The translations under genes and the position numbers were made by a program. The notes below the pieces were generated by a model, which saw nothing but the letters and a program-made list of their open reading frames with translations, was not told the origin of the DNA and ran no database searches. Below, in pieces: positions 17,568 through 27,719 of a DNA stretch of 64,000 nucleotides. The DNA comes from Paenibacillus tarimensis (lineage in GTDB: Bacteria > Bacillota > Bacilli > Paenibacillales > Paenibacillaceae): positions 248,001 through 312,000 of the forward strand of contig NZ_JAKGAO010000012.1 in NCBI RefSeq assembly GCF_021532315.1, written 5' to 3'. How positions within the stretch are numbered: the stretch's first letter is position 1; every line of letters starts with the position of its first letter.

Positions 17568-18791
17568 ATGATGACGAAGAGCTCTCCGTATGGAAGGCCT
17601 GCATCTGCCGTTATTGAGGAACCGCCTATAGCGACGACCAGAGCGGATCATACCTTCTTCTGGATTGTCACCCTGCTCTACTGGATCACACTCTATGTAT
17701 ACATGCCCATTCTTACTCCCTATCTGGAATTTCGCGGATTGTCCATGCAGCTGATCGGGCTTGTGCTTGGCAGTTATGGATTTACGCAAATCCTTGTAAG
17801 GCTGCCGCTCGGCATCTGGTCCGACAGGCTGCGCAGGCGCAAGCCATTCATTATGCTTGGTATGCTGACCGGGGCGGCCAGCTGCTTTCTCTTTATCATA
17901 CCAGGCTCGGCTGTCTGGCCGCTCGCAGGCAGGGTTATGGCAGGGATATGCGCTTCAACCTGGGTCGCCTTTACCGTACTGTATGCCGGTTATTTCCGCA
18001 GCCAAGACGCGACGAAAGCAATGGGCACAATCAGCTTTATGACGGTTTCCGGCCAGCTGGCCGGAATGGCGGTCAGCGGATATTTGGCCGAGCTTTACGG
18101 CTGGGAAGCCCCCTTCGCGGCCGGTATTGGTATAGGCCTAGCCGGATTGGCTGCAGCCTTCGCTATCAAGGAACCTAGTAACGGAATCAATAGCAGGCGG
18201 CCGATAACACTAGGAGAGATGAGAGGCGTCGTAAGGGAAGGCATTCTGCTGCGCGTCTCTATCCTATCCATTCTGGCCCACTGCGTATTGTTCATAACGA
18301 TGTTCGGCTTTACCCCCCTCAAGGCGACAACGGATCTTGGGGCGAGCAAAGCCGACTTAACCCTTATTGTCGCTGCCTTCATGATCCCTCATGCCTTCAC
18401 CAGCCTGGTCAGCACCAAGTGGTTCGCACCCCGTTACGGCTCTTGGAGCATTCTGGCGGCCGGCTTCCTACTAAGCGGCCTCTTCACGGCTGCTGTCGCC
18501 TGGTCGCCGTCGCTTCCGGTATTAATGGCCACTCAGGCATTTAACGGCTTCGCTCAGGGGCTTCACCTGCCCATTCTTCTTGGTATGGCCATCCAGGATG
18601 TAACGCAGAGCAAGCGTGCGACCGCCATGGGGTTCTATCAAGCGATGTACGCGGCCGGTATGTTCGCAGGTCCTTTCCTGGCCGGCTGGCTGAACGGCCT
18701 TGCCGGCATCGACAGCGGCTTTTACTTCGGGGCGGCCGCTGCAGCTGCCGGAGCCGTACTGGCCTGGCGGTGGCGCACAGCACACAATTGA
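17568..18791 (+). CDS. MFS transporter
   Basis: This 407-residue integral membrane protein has the twelve-helix layout of the major facilitator superfamily. The start at 17568 is chosen because AGGAG lies seven bases upstream; an in-frame ATG at 17547 has no site. The cytoplasmic loop signature after helix 2 is visible as RLPLGIWSDRLRRRKPFI, and GYLAELYGWEAPF is typical of helix 5 and the loop after it. The two halves are joined by a loop near residues 195-215. No substrate can be named; DHA1-like drug or sugar efflux is the general possibility. It stands alone on the plus strand and converges on the glycogen operon. Confidence 0.88.
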   Translation: MMTKSSPYGRPASAVIEEPPIATTRADHTFFWIVTLLYWITLYVYMPILTPYLEFRGLSMQLIGLVLGSYGFTQILVRLPLGIWSDRLRRRKPFIMLGMLTGAASCFLFIIPGSAVWPLAGRVMAGICASTWVAFTVLYAGYFRSQDATKAMGTISFMTVSGQLAGMAVSGYLAELYGWEAPFAAGIGIGLAGLAAAFAIKEPSNGINSRRPITLGEMRGVVREGILLRVSILSILAHCVLFITMFGFTPLKATTDLGASKADLTLIVAAFMIPHAFTSLVSTKWFAPRYGSWSILAAGFLLSGLFTAAVAWSPSLPVLMATQAFNGFAQGLHLPILLGMAIQDVTQSKRATAMGFYQAMYAAGMFAGPFLAGWLNGLAGIDSGFYFGAAAAAAGAVLAWRWRTAHN

Positions 18792-18829
18792 TCAAGATAA
18801 ATCTCCAACAGCCATCGCACTAACAATTA

Positions 18830-18875
18830 GGGCTGGCCCCAGCAGCTCTTTCGAGAACAGCTGAGGACCAGCCCC
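18830..18875. terminator. Bidirectional hairpin between converging MFS and GH15 genes
   Basis: GGGCTGG at 18830-18836 pairs with CCAGCCC at 18868-18874, and an inner AGCAGCT/AGCTG-type pairing extends the stem. Flanking T-tracts are short in both directions (ATTTATT on the plus strand). It sits between convergent stops at 18791 and 18905 and probably ends both transcripts. Confidence 0.65.
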
Positions 18876-18904
18876 ATTTATTGCGGCTTCTTTAATCCAG
18901 ATCC

Positions 18905-20881
18905 CTATCGCTTCCCGTCTTGCCCCTTAAGCTTGCGGTAAGCGCGGGCATACTTGCAGACGCTCTGCACATAGGTTGCGTGCGACCATGTCAATGGAGC
19001 AACCGCAAGCGGCGAACCGTCGAACGGGTTTAACTGCTCGGGCAGCACACCGCTGGACAAAGCCTGCCTGGATACCCATTCAAGCGTCCTTCTTGGCGCC
19101 TCCAGGTCTTGAAGCGTCTTCGCAGATTCAATGTCATAATTGGCAATCCATAAGGTACAGATAATCCATGGGTTGCCGGGAATATTCTCAATATCACTCG
19201 ATTGCTGAAAATAATAGTCATTCGTATAGCGGGCAACTCCGCCAACCGAGGTCTTGACACCCAGGCCGTCGCGAATCGCTTTGATCGTGCGTTCGACACG
19301 GCTATCATCAACCGGAAGGACTCCGAATTCCCATAAGCCGAACAAGCTGCTCTCAAGCGTCATATCTTTAACCCAGGCACCGTCTTTGTAGATCAGACCT
19401 CTTGCAAAACGGCCCGCTTCCTCATCCCAGATATGCTCCAGAATGCCCTGTTTGATCAACTCGGCCGTATTACGGTAATGATCGCTCCGTTCATAGTCGC
19501 CGAACAAATCGGTAAAATAAGCGGCAGCCATCAGCCCCCCATATACGGAAGCCGCCGTATAGGTCCAAATTCCGTAGCGCTCCTCCCACAGGTCGTAGCT
19601 GGGCTTCGGCAGGTTCATACCGGGCTCCATAAATTCGCTCAGGAAATTGGCCGCCTTCCGGATCAGCGTGCTGTAGTGGGATTGAGGCAGCTCAATGACC
19701 TGATGGTAAGTGTAATCCTTCCACATCGCATACAGCACCAGCGCCGTCTCATCCTCTTGAATCGGCAGCCGCTCGGTGCCCTGAACCAGATAAGGATGCC
19801 AGCTGGAGCCCACCGTTCCGTCCGGGTTGTATTTGTGGAACAAATAGCCTTCCGGAGACAGCGTATCCGCGCAGAACTGGAAGAACGGCGCAATCATGCT
19901 TTGGTAACCGGCCATCGACATGGCCTCGGCAATTAATGCCCCGTCTCTTGGCCACATGTAGCTGTAATGATCCCGGTTATACTGAAGAATATCGGTATCA
20001 TTCGCAGCGATGATCGCTCCGTTCTCATCAGTCTGCGTACGAACAATCAGAAGGCTCTTCTTGTACAGCTTTACAACTTCCTCCGGCAAATCGCCAAAAT
20101 CCGTTTCGGTGCGAAGCAGCCAATGCCGCCAGTAGATGACTATCCGGCTGAGCAGCTTCTCCGGATGACTGTCAGTGACATACTGGTTCAGCTGCTTAAC
20201 CTCTTCAAGGTTATGGCCGGCCGACATCCAGTAATAGACTGTCTTCTCGCCGCCGCCAGAGACCCGCGTCATGAATCCGATCGTGCTGTCAACGGAGCCC
20301 TGAGCGATGGAATTGCCCATCAGATTGCCATCCTCGGCATCACGCCATGTGCCTTCAGCGGAATGGAACCGTTTGATACCGGTTGAATACTGCATAATAC
20401 CGCCTTCATCAGAGAAGCCGTTAAACATAAAGTAACTGGAACGCTTATAGTGGAAGACAGTCCGGTTCTCCGGGTAGAATGCCGCCGTATCACCGACCTC
20501 TGTCCCCTCGATCATCAGGTCATGATGAAAGAACAGCCGAACCTCGCGTTCATGTTCTGTCGTGCTTCGTACGACCACCCGCTTCAGGTAGATGCATTCC
20601 CGCTGATGTATTCCATCATTAAGCTGCAGCTCCAAACCAAGCGCTTCATTACGTGCGATTACATTCGTTACAAGCGAATCCTCGACATAACCAAGCTCCA
20701 TCTTCCACTCAGGCGAGTCCAGCCAGGAGAACGAACCGTCCACCCACACGCCGAAACGGCAATACTGCCCGCCGACATGATTCAACTGCCCGACAAAGGG
20801 AAAGTAAATATCGCGAATAAAACAATTTTTGTCCAAATTGACAAGCATCTTTCCATTTCCGACAACCAGATGACGCGCCAT
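18905..20881 (-). CDS. Glycoside hydrolase family 15 glucoamylase-type protein
   Basis: This 658-residue protein belongs to GH15, enzymes that release glucose from chain ends of alpha-glucans with inversion. An N-terminal beta-sandwich-like region (to about 260) precedes the (alpha/alpha)6 catalytic barrel. The general acid is in YDLWEERYGIWTYTA (Glu433 or Glu434) and the general base is Glu615 in GVLPEQLNPFDGSP; NRDHYSYMWPRDGALIAE forms part of the active site. There is no signal peptide, so it acts in the cytoplasm. It is the last gene of the glgC-glgD-glgA operon, six bases behind glgA, so internal glycogen or maltodextrin is the likely substrate. Some relatives act on trehalose or other glucosides. 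Confidence 0.9.
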   Translation of the reverse strand: MARHLVVGNGKMLVNLDKNCFIRDIYFPFVGQLNHVGGQYCRFGVWVDGSFSWLDSPEWKMELGYVEDSLVTNVIARNEALGLELQLNDGIHQRECIYLKRVVVRSTTEHEREVRLFFHHDLMIEGTEVGDTAAFYPENRTVFHYKRSSYFMFNGFSDEGGIMQYSTGIKRFHSAEGTWRDAEDGNLMGNSIAQGSVDSTIGFMTRVSGGGEKTVYYWMSAGHNLEEVKQLNQYVTDSHPEKLLSRIVIYWRHWLLRTETDFGDLPEEVVKLYKKSLLIVRTQTDENGAIIAANDTDILQYNRDHYSYMWPRDGALIAEAMSMAGYQSMIAPFFQFCADTLSPEGYLFHKYNPDGTVGSSWHPYLVQGTERLPIQEDETALVLYAMWKDYTYHQVIELPQSHYSTLIRKAANFLSEFMEPGMNLPKPSYDLWEERYGIWTYTAASVYGGLMAAAYFTDLFGDYERSDHYRNTAELIKQGILEHIWDEEAGRFARGLIYKDGAWVKDMTLESSLFGLWEFGVLPVDDSRVERTIKAIRDGLGVKTSVGGVARYTNDYYFQQSSDIENIPGNPWIICTLWIANYDIESAKTLQDLEAPRRTLEWVSRQALSSGVLPEQLNPFDGSPLAVAPLTWSHATYVQSVCKYARAYRKLKGQDGKR

Positions 20882-20887
20882 GTATGA

Positions 20888-22327
20888 TTACCCCTTTCCG
20901 TTTCCCGCAAGCGTATTGTATACCGCTTTGTACTGCCTTGCGGAACTGCTCCAGCTGTAGTCTGCGTAAGCGCCGTTATCAATGATTTGCCGCCATAGCG
21001 ACTCGTGCCTGTAGCAGGCAAGCGCTTCATGCAGCGTGGCAAGGAAAGCGCCGGCCTGATAAGGCTGAAAGCGGAATCCTCTCCCTCTTCCTGTATATTC
21101 ATCATAAGCTTCAACTGTGTCCTTCAATCCCCCGGTCTCCCGGACGACAGGAACCGCTCCGTATCTCATTGCAATTAATTGGCTGATTCCGCAGGGCTCC
21201 ACCCTTGAAGGCATGAGATACAGATCGGATGCTGCATATATTTTACGTGCCAGCGCATCGTCAAAGCCGATTCGCACAGCTACCCTGTCAGGCATTAGCC
21301 CGGACGCCCGGAGAAGCATCTCCTCATATCGCCTCTCACCCGTACCCAGCACAACAATCTGCAAATCCGTCTGCTGCAGGATCTGATGCATGGCTTCTTC
21401 CAGCAGATCAAGCCCTTTCGGCTCCACCAGCCGGGATACGATTCCCGCAAGGGGGATACGCTCGGAGGCAATCAGACCAAGATCCCGCTGCAGGGCTAGC
21501 TTGTTCACACGCTTGGCTGCCATTATATCACCGGTAAACGTATGTGCCAGCATGCCGTCGTGTTCAGGATCGAACAGATCCTGATCAAGCCCGTTTACAA
21601 TGCCTGTCAAGTCCTGCGCCCGCTCCTGAAGCAGCCCGGCATAAGCCCCTCCAAACTCCGCTGAAAGAATTTCACCTGCATAAGCCGGACTGACCGTAGT
21701 CAGCTTATCCGCATACCGGATACCGGTCCGCAGGCAGCTTCCGGCGTCTGCTGTGGCCAGCAGTCTGCTGTGCGCTTCCGCTTCCTCGCCGGTTACCGCC
21801 TTAAGATCAGCTGTCTGCATAATTCCATCATATAAGAGACTATGTATCGTAAAAACTGTACGGATACGGCAGTTTGTCTCCACGCAGAGCTTTGTCTTGA
21901 GCAGATAAGGTATCCAGCCCGTGTGCCAGTCATGACAGTGAATAATATCAGGTCTAACGTGCAGGTAAGGCAGCGCGTCCAATACAGCCATGCTGAAGAA
22001 GACGAACCGGGAAGCAGTATCCCGGTACCCGTACATTTGCTGTCCGCCAAAATAACCCGGCTCTTCAATTAGATAGTAACGAACCCCTTCAAAAGTCGCC
22101 TCAAGCAGCCGGCAGGTTCGCTCGGCCGCCCGGAACCCTGCCCGGAATTCTGTTACTAAGCGGAAGGAAGAGCGGATGCTGCCGGATACAGCTCCATAAC
22201 CCGGAAGGATAACAGCGGCTCTGACACCGCTCGAAGCCAGTTCCTTCGGCAGTGCCCCCGCTGCATCCGCAAGCCCTCCTGTTTTGATAACGGGAACCGC
22301 TTCAGACGCGGCAAACAATACATTCAT
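20888..22327 (-). CDS. glgA: Glycogen synthase GlgA
   Basis: This GT5 glycosyltransferase adds glucose from ADP-glucose to the non-reducing ends of alpha-1,4-glucan. The 479-residue length is normal. The ADP-glucose-binding KTGGLAD motif is at residues 15-21, IHCHDWHTGWIPYLL follows near 130, and the C-terminal RVEPCGISQLIAMRYGAVPVV segment has the conserved acid and the second nucleotide-binding loop with RETGGLKDTV. The start follows CAGGAGATGACTTC. The gene lies 35 bases after glgD and six bases before the GH15 gene, so the four genes form one operon. Confidence 0.96.
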   Translation of the reverse strand: MNVLFAASEAVPVIKTGGLADAAGALPKELASSGVRAAVILPGYGAVSGSIRSSFRLVTEFRAGFRAAERTCRLLEATFEGVRYYLIEEPGYFGGQQMYGYRDTASRFVFFSMAVLDALPYLHVRPDIIHCHDWHTGWIPYLLKTKLCVETNCRIRTVFTIHSLLYDGIMQTADLKAVTGEEAEAHSRLLATADAGSCLRTGIRYADKLTTVSPAYAGEILSAEFGGAYAGLLQERAQDLTGIVNGLDQDLFDPEHDGMLAHTFTGDIMAAKRVNKLALQRDLGLIASERIPLAGIVSRLVEPKGLDLLEEAMHQILQQTDLQIVVLGTGERRYEEMLLRASGLMPDRVAVRIGFDDALARKIYAASDLYLMPSRVEPCGISQLIAMRYGAVPVVRETGGLKDTVEAYDEYTGRGRGFRFQPYQAGAFLATLHEALACYRHESLWRQIIDNGAYADYSWSSSARQYKAVYNTLAGNGKG

Positions 22328-22362
22328 GAAGTCATCTCCTGCTGTTCTTATGCGTTAGAATA

Positions 22363-23475
22363 TTAGATCACCTTCCGCTTTACAGCCAGGTAAGGCGAGG
22401 CTTCTACCCCCCGGATATCCCTGCCCGGCTCAATCTTAACCTCTTTGTCCAGAATAACATGCTCAAGCGTGCTGTCAGGCCCGACGATTCCGTTTTGCAT
22501 GATGATACTGTTGCGGACCACGGCTCCCTTACCGACCTTAACTCCCCTGAACAGGATGCTGCCGATCACAGTACCTTCGATTTCGCAACCGTTGGCGATC
22601 AATGAATTGACACTCTGCGCTCCCTTCAGATAGCTTGTCGGCGGTTCATCCTTAACCTTCGTGTAGACCCGTCCCGGCATAAAGAACAGCTCCCGCCAGA
22701 CGGACGGCTGAAGCAGCTCCATATTATACTTGAAGTAGGCTGGCAAGGTATTGACTATACCTAGGTAACCTTCATGGAAGAACGCTTGGATATTCAAGGA
22801 GCCCAGCCGCGACATAATCGCATCCTTTATTAGGTCATCCTGGCCGCGTGCCAGCGATGTCTCAACCAGGTCAAGCAGCAGTTCCTTCTTCATGACGTAC
22901 ATTTCCATCGAGGCGATGTCTGTCTCCAGCCTTCCGAAATGCTCCTGGATATCGATGACCCGGCCATTCCCATCCACCTGTACCCGTCTCGCCAGGCCTG
23001 CAGGCTCCTCATCCAGCCGCTTGCAAACCAGGGTAATATCAGCATCCTTCTCCAGGTGCTGCTTCAAGACGGCTGACAAATCCATATTGCATACCATATG
23101 GCTCCGGCAAATGATCACATGCTCCAGATGACAGCGGGCAAAGTAATCGCGGTGCATATAAAAATGAAACAGGTCTCCCTTGCGAAGATCACTCATATCC
23201 TCGGCAACGGGAGGAAGTACAAACAGCCCGCTTTGACGGTGATGCAGATCCCAATGCTTCCCGGATCCCACGTGGTCCATCAGGGAGCGGAATTTGGTAT
23301 GGGCAAACAGCCCCACCTTGGTAATCCCGGAGTTAACCATGTTAGACAGCGTAAAATCTATCATCCTGTACCGGCCGCCAAATGGCACTGTGGCCAGACA
23401 GCGGCTGGCTGTAAGGGAACCGAGCTCATCCGGCTCCTGAATCAGGTTGATAACACCCATCATCTGCTCACTCAT
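22363..23475 (-). CDS. glgD: GlgD, glucose-1-phosphate adenylyltransferase regulatory subunit
   Basis: This 370-residue protein is the GlgD paralogue of ADP-glucose pyrophosphorylase found in Bacillota, where it forms a mixed tetramer with GlgC and changes its kinetics. The nucleotidyltransferase core is degenerate: the Gly-rich ATP loop of GlgC (LAGGEGKRL) is replaced by [13 protein letters not shown], while [16 protein letters not shown] remains. The C-terminus is a left-handed beta-helix of hexapeptide repeats. It overlaps glgC by four bases (ATGA) with GGAGGTGGAGGC as ribosome site inside glgC, so equimolar synthesis is likely. By family knowledge it is catalytically weak or inactive alone. 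Confidence 0.95.
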   Translation of the reverse strand: MSEQMMGVINLIQEPDELGSLTASRCLATVPFGGRYRMIDFTLSNMVNSGITKVGLFAHTKFRSLMDHVGSGKHWDLHHRQSGLFVLPPVAEDMSDLRKGDLFHFYMHRDYFARCHLEHVIICRSHMVCNMDLSAVLKQHLEKDADITLVCKRLDEEPAGLARRVQVDGNGRVIDIQEHFGRLETDIASMEMYVMKKELLLDLVETSLARGQDDLIKDAIMSRLGSLNIQAFFHEGYLGIVNTLPAYFKYNMELLQPSVWRELFFMPGRVYTKVKDEPPTSYLKGAQSVNSLIANGCEIEGTVIGSILFRGVKVGKGAVVRNSIIMQNGIVGPDSTLEHVILDKEVKIEPGRDIRGVEASPYLAVKRKVI

Positions 23476-24638
23476 GCCTCCACCTCCGATGCGGATTCAT
23501 TGCGAAGCACCATTTCGTCGCTTGCCACGACATGAATATCAGTGTTCGTGTCAGGAGTTCCAAGTGTCACCCCGTCCGCAATCACCGCACCTTCACCAAT
23601 AATCGACCGGTAAATCGTGACATTCCGGCCAATCTGCACGTTGGGCATGATAACGGAGTCTTCAATGACCGTATTCTCACCGACTTGCACACCGGCAAAC
23701 AATACAGAGTGATTGACCCTGCCCTCAATAAAGCAGCCCTCTGTAATGAGCGAACCGGTTACACAGCCGGTAGGAGAAACATAGTGAGCCGGCTGATTCG
23801 GATTAACCGAATAAATGCGCCACTCTTTATCGTTCAAGTTAAGGCTTGTGCGGTCCGACAGCAGATCCATATTCGCTTCCCAAAGACTCTGAATCGTGCC
23901 GACATCCTTCCAATAGTCTTTAAAGGAATAAGCGTTAAGGAATATATCATCCTCCAGCATGGCCGGGATAATGTCTTTGCCAAAGTCGTTGGTTGATTCC
24001 GGATTCTCCTCATCGCGGATCAGGTACTGCTGCAGCACAGGCCATGTAAAAATGTATACACCCATCGATGCAAGATTGCTGGAAGGCTTCTTCGGCTTTT
24101 CCTCGAATGAGACGATGCGTCCTTCTTCATTCGTTGCCATGATGCCGAACCGGCTGGCCTCCTTCCAATCCACTTCAATAACTGCAATGGTTGCATCAGC
24201 GCCCCGCCGCTTATGATCGGCGAGCATCTGGTCGTAATTCATCTTGTAAATGTGGTCACCTGAAATAATGAGGACATACTCGGGGTCATAGCGTTCAATG
24301 AAGCTCATGTTCTGGTAGATCGCATTAGCCGTTCCCTTATACCAGCTGCCTCCCTTGGATTTCATATAAGGAGGTAGTACTGCCATCCCGCCGTCTCTGC
24401 GGTCCAGCCCCCAGGGACTGCCGATCCCCAGATACCGGTTTAGAACAAGAGGCTGATACTGCGTAAGCACCCCTACCGTATCAATACCGGAATGCGTACA
24501 GTTGCTTAGGGTAAAATCAATGATCCGGTATTTCCCGCCAAAATGGACGGCAGGCTTTGCCAGATTTTTGGTCAGCACACCAAGCCGCTTTCCTTCTCCA
24601 CCTGCAAGCAGCATGGCGATCATTTCTTTCCGGGCCAT
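23472..24638 (-). CDS. glgC: Glucose-1-phosphate adenylyltransferase GlgC
   Basis: This enzyme makes ADP-glucose from ATP and glucose 1-phosphate, the committed step of glycogen synthesis. The start at 24638 (ATG-GCC) is eight bases behind AGGGAG; two further in-frame starts lie at 24644 and 24647. The 388-residue product has the intact ATP loop [10 protein letters not shown], followed by [39 protein letters not shown] with the catalytic acidic residue, and [10 protein letters not shown]-terminal beta-helix is present. It is the first gene of the operon glgC-glgD-glgA-GH15. Confidence 0.96.
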   Translation of the reverse strand: MARKEMIAMLLAGGEGKRLGVLTKNLAKPAVHFGGKYRIIDFTLSNCTHSGIDTVGVLTQYQPLVLNRYLGIGSPWGLDRRDGGMAVLPPYMKSKGGSWYKGTANAIYQNMSFIERYDPEYVLIISGDHIYKMNYDQMLADHKRRGADATIAVIEVDWKEASRFGIMATNEEGRIVSFEEKPKKPSSNLASMGVYIFTWPVLQQYLIRDEENPESTNDFGKDIIPAMLEDDIFLNAYSFKDYWKDVGTIQSLWEANMDLLSDRTSLNLNDKEWRIYSVNPNQPAHYVSPTGCVTGSLITEGCFIEGRVNHSVLFAGVQVGENTVIEDSVIMPNVQIGRNVTIYRSIIGEGAVIADGVTLGTPDTNTDIHVVASDEMVLRNESASEVEA

Positions 24639-25067
24639 GTTCATCACTCCCTGTATCTGTTTGGACCATCACTCTAGCACCGCTGCCAGCATGACAACGG
24701 GTAACCTTCTGCTTACAAGGTATATAATGCTGTGTGAGAGCGGCTAACCAATCACTGCCCGGGCTTTACTGCCGGCTGTCCACCGGCAGAACAGCATAAG
24801 CAAGGAGCAGTTAGGTTATGAAGGACAATCTATCTCTCTTCACCCCAATACCCTTGAAGCGGAAGCTCCAAACAGCAACGGGCTGAAGTACAGAAGTGTG
24901 TAAGAACCATGGTGGGAATAACGAAAGCGGATAGTCAGGCGGGTATTAGCTGCGACAGTGATCTGTTTGATCTGGTTATACCGGGAGTCATGAATAATAT
25001 GATGTTATCCAATATACTACGGATTCAACCTGTTGACAGCTTTACCCAGAAACTATGTCAAATAACT
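24639..25067. other. Intergenic region between glgC and DUF1294 genes, with one weak micro-ORF
   Basis: This 429-base stretch holds the upstream region of the glg operon. On the minus strand TTGGTT and TTATAT about 18 bases apart (near 24725-24755) could form a weak promoter. On the plus strand a TATAAT at 24723-24728 lacks a good -35. A 22-codon frame at 24818-24886 (beginning MKDNLSLF) follows AAGGAG by ten bases. An inverted repeat TTGACA/TGTCAA lies at 25032-25061. No convincing gene was found. Confidence 0.4.
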
Positions 25068-25337
25068 TTACGCATATCTGACAAGAAGAGCTATTAAGGC
25101 GAGATGCAGCATAACCAGCAAAGGAAGACCAACGGTAAACGAGCGGTGCCTGGTCTTGTGGCGCCAAAGCTTCATGGCAGCGATTCCGCCTGCTGCCCCG
25201 CCGAGTGCAGCGGTGGTAAAAAGCGTTTTCTCGGCAATCCGCCGAGCGCCTTTTACCGCGCGCCGCTTATCAACGGACATGAGGCAAAACATAAGCAAAT
25301 TGATGATAATGAGATATCCGGCTGCAGCAACCCACAT
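25068..25337 (-). CDS. DUF1294 small membrane protein
   Basis: This 89-residue protein belongs to DUF1294, small membrane proteins of unknown function sometimes found fused to a cold-shock domain in other bacteria. The pattern is one N-terminal helix (residues 3-20), the conserved SVDKRRAVKGARRIAEKTL, a short Gly/Ala-rich helix (GGAAGGIAAM), the HKTRHRSF motif and a C-terminal helix. The ATG lies two bases after the HelD stop, with the GGAGGAA site inside the end of helD, so it is co-translated with it. Confidence 0.85.
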   Translation of the reverse strand: MWVAAAGYLIIINLLMFCLMSVDKRRAVKGARRIAEKTLFTTAALGGAAGGIAAMKLWRHKTRHRSFTVGLPLLVMLHLALIALLVRYA

Positions 25338-25339
25338 GC

Positions 25340-27691
25340 TTATTCCTCCGTTCTATAGCTATCGGGAGTCTGTTCCCGGATAAAGCGGCTCGGTACGCCG
25401 TGAGACAGCAAGACCAGCTCATGCATAGCTCTCGTACAGGCCGTATAGAACAGCTTGCGTTCACTCTCCTGCCGGTACACCTGCTCAGACGCATCGTAGA
25501 TCATGACAGCATCAAATTCTACACCCTTTGCCAGGTAAGCCGGAATAATGGAGATGCCCCGTTCAAATTGCATGGTATCTTTCGTAACAAGCCTGATAGG
25601 CAACACGCCGCTAAGCCCCGCATAAGCCCTGCTGCTCTCTTCCGCTGTACGGCAGATGACGGCCACGGACTCATAGCCTTCCGCTGTCCATGTCTGCAGC
25701 AGGCTGATAATCTGGCGGTGAAGCTCCTCTTGCCCGTTAACAAGCTTGACCAGCGGCTGCTTGCCTGCCCGGTTGAAGGGTTCAATCTTATCGCCCCCTG
25801 GCACCAGTCCTCTGGTAAAGTTGACGATCTCCCGGGTCGAACGATAGCTCCGCAGCAGATGAATCCATTCGGTCTGATCAGGGCCGTACAGATTGGTCAG
25901 CGGATCGGTATCTGACATAGCAGATGTCTGAGCATAGATAGCCTGGTTCAAATCGCCAAGTGCCGTCATTCTCGCACGAGGAAACAGCCACTTCAGGAAT
26001 TCGAGCTGAAAGGGGGTGTAATCCTGTGCCTCGTCTATAATCACGTACCGGACATTCGTGTTTGCTCTAAAGCCTTTTAGCCGTTCGTTAAGGTACAGAT
26101 AAGGTGTCGCATCCTCGTAAAAAAGCCTGCCCTGCTCCATCTCGCGAACCGTCTGTGCGGCTATCTCATCCCACTGCTCCGGCAGTGCGAGGGAACCCGC
26201 CGCCCGCTCTGCTGCTTCCCGGTCTTCGAACAGCTTCCGGTACAATCCCTTTACATCGGCAAACCTCATCAGCTTGATTCTGGCTCGCACCTGCTTTAAG
26301 GCTGAGGCCACGATCATTTCGGCGAGCAGCTCCTTCTCCGCTTCATGATCGTCGAAGGTTTCTCCCATGCCCTTCTTCTGTCTGCGCAGCCTGGTATAAG
26401 CCCGCTGATAGTCCTCCGCTGAGAGCAGCTGCATCTCCTCCTCAACCCATGCTTCCTCCTTAATCGACGAAGCATAACGTTCAACTCGCTCAAGCAGCCA
26501 GTCTCTAATCAGAATCAGCCGGTTGGCAAGCCGGATTGAGCTGTCCATGCTGTAGAACCTGTCAGCCATCTCCTTGGCTGACACGATCTGTTTGCCCCGG
26601 AAGACAACAGGACGAAAACGCATTCCGCCGTTAACAAGCCCATCGAGGTATTGTTTGACCAGCTCCAGATATGCGGTCGACGACTTATAACGGGTTCCTT
26701 CTAACCGGGCGCCGTAGCCCGCTTCCTGTCCGGCTGTCAGCACATATTCCAGCTGGTCGAAGGAATCCTCCAGCTCAAATTCTTTGCCAAGCCTTGTCTC
26801 CAGATATTCCTGGAAGGTTGTCTGGAGCATATTTTCTTCACCCAGCTCAGGCAGGACCGATGATACGTAACTGTTAAACATCGGATTTGGCGAGAAAAGC
26901 ACCATCTGGTCTGAAGTAAGCACGCCCCGGTATTTATAGAGCAAGTAAGCTACCCGCTGGAGAGCTGCTGACGTTTTGCCGCTGCCCGCTGCTCCCTGTA
27001 CAATCAGCATGCGGCTGCTGTCATTACGAATGATCTGGTTCTGTTCTCTCTGAATGGTGGCCACTATGCTCTTCATAGTCGAATCTGACGTCCGGCTCAG
27101 CATCTGCTGCAGCAGCTCGTCGCCGATGGTCACACCGGTATCGAACATATAGCGGATTATTCCGGAGCGGATGACAAACTGCCGCTTAAGCTCCAGCTCG
27201 CCGCGCACCTCTCCGCCTGGTGTATCATACGCAGCTGGCCCTGGCGGATAATCGTAATACAGACTGGAAACCGGAGCACGCCAGTCATACACGAGGAACG
27301 TATCGCTGTCATCCTCCCGGAACGAGGCAATCCCCAGATAAATGGTTTCAGCCTCGCTCTCATCCTCCGCCCGGAAGTCAATTCTTCCAAAATACGGTGA
27401 CTGGATAAGCCGTTTAAGCTTGCCCAGATAAGCAGCGGAATGGCGCTGGCTGCGCTCACGTTCGGCAAGCAGGTCAGCCTGCTGCTTCATGCTGAAATAC
27501 GTCTCCGTTAAATCCTCAGCATTACTGAAATTAACCGTTACTTCATCCCAGAAATGCTTGCGGATATCCACCGCTTCCGACCGGACATCTCCTATCTCAT
27601 CCTCCAGCTCATCAGCTCGTTTGGAAATGCTGTCAACAACAAAAGTTACGCGTGCCTGTTCGGCTTGCCACTGCTCATCCTTTTCATTCAT
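25340..27691 (-). CDS. helD: HelD-like RNA polymerase recycling ATPase (UvrD/Rep superfamily 1)
   Basis: This 783-residue protein is a superfamily 1 helicase-like ATPase of the HelD type, which in Bacillus subtilis binds stalled RNA polymerase and releases it from DNA and RNA. The N-terminal 90 residues are charged and predicted coiled coil, fitting the arm that enters the secondary channel. Walker A is QGAAGSGKTSAALQR near residue 235, and the DEXX-type motif is IIDEAQDYTPFQ near 550. The C-terminal helicase half has FERGISIIPAYLAKG and LFYTACTRAMHELVLLS. The ATG at 27691 has GAGGAG upstream; a GTG at 27709 is less likely. DUF1294 follows directly. Confidence 0.9.
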   Translation of the reverse strand: MNEKDEQWQAEQARVTFVVDSISKRADELEDEIGDVRSEAVDIRKHFWDEVTVNFSNAEDLTETYFSMKQQADLLAERERSQRHSAAYLGKLKRLIQSPYFGRIDFRAEDESEAETIYLGIASFREDDSDTFLVYDWRAPVSSLYYDYPPGPAAYDTPGGEVRGELELKRQFVIRSGIIRYMFDTGVTIGDELLQQMLSRTSDSTMKSIVATIQREQNQIIRNDSSRMLIVQGAAGSGKTSAALQRVAYLLYKYRGVLTSDQMVLFSPNPMFNSYVSSVLPELGEENMLQTTFQEYLETRLGKEFELEDSFDQLEYVLTAGQEAGYGARLEGTRYKSSTAYLELVKQYLDGLVNGGMRFRPVVFRGKQIVSAKEMADRFYSMDSSIRLANRLILIRDWLLERVERYASSIKEEAWVEEEMQLLSAEDYQRAYTRLRRQKKGMGETFDDHEAEKELLAEMIVASALKQVRARIKLMRFADVKGLYRKLFEDREAAERAAGSLALPEQWDEIAAQTVREMEQGRLFYEDATPYLYLNERLKGFRANTNVRYVIIDEAQDYTPFQLEFLKWLFPRARMTALGDLNQAIYAQTSAMSDTDPLTNLYGPDQTEWIHLLRSYRSTREIVNFTRGLVPGGDKIEPFNRAGKQPLVKLVNGQEELHRQIISLLQTWTAEGYESVAVICRTAEESSRAYAGLSGVLPIRLVTKDTMQFERGISIIPAYLAKGVEFDAVMIYDASEQVYRQESERKLFYTACTRAMHELVLLSHGVPSRFIREQTPDSYRTEE

Positions 27692-27719
27692 GCAAGCTTC
27701 GCTCCTCACTGCTTTGATC

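Noticed and set aside
24818-24886. 22-codon plus-strand micro-ORF after AAGGAG
   Set aside because: The site is ten bases away and the promoter has only a -10 match. It is noted in the intergenic entry but not called a gene.
25032-25061. TTGACA/TGTCAA inverted repeat
   Set aside because: It lies just after the DUF1294 stop with no T-tract and a loop of 18 bases, so neither terminator nor promoter is convincing.
24909-25097. 62-codon plus-strand frame in the glgC upstream gap
   Set aside because: It has no ribosome site, no family match and runs into the DUF1294 gene on the other strand.
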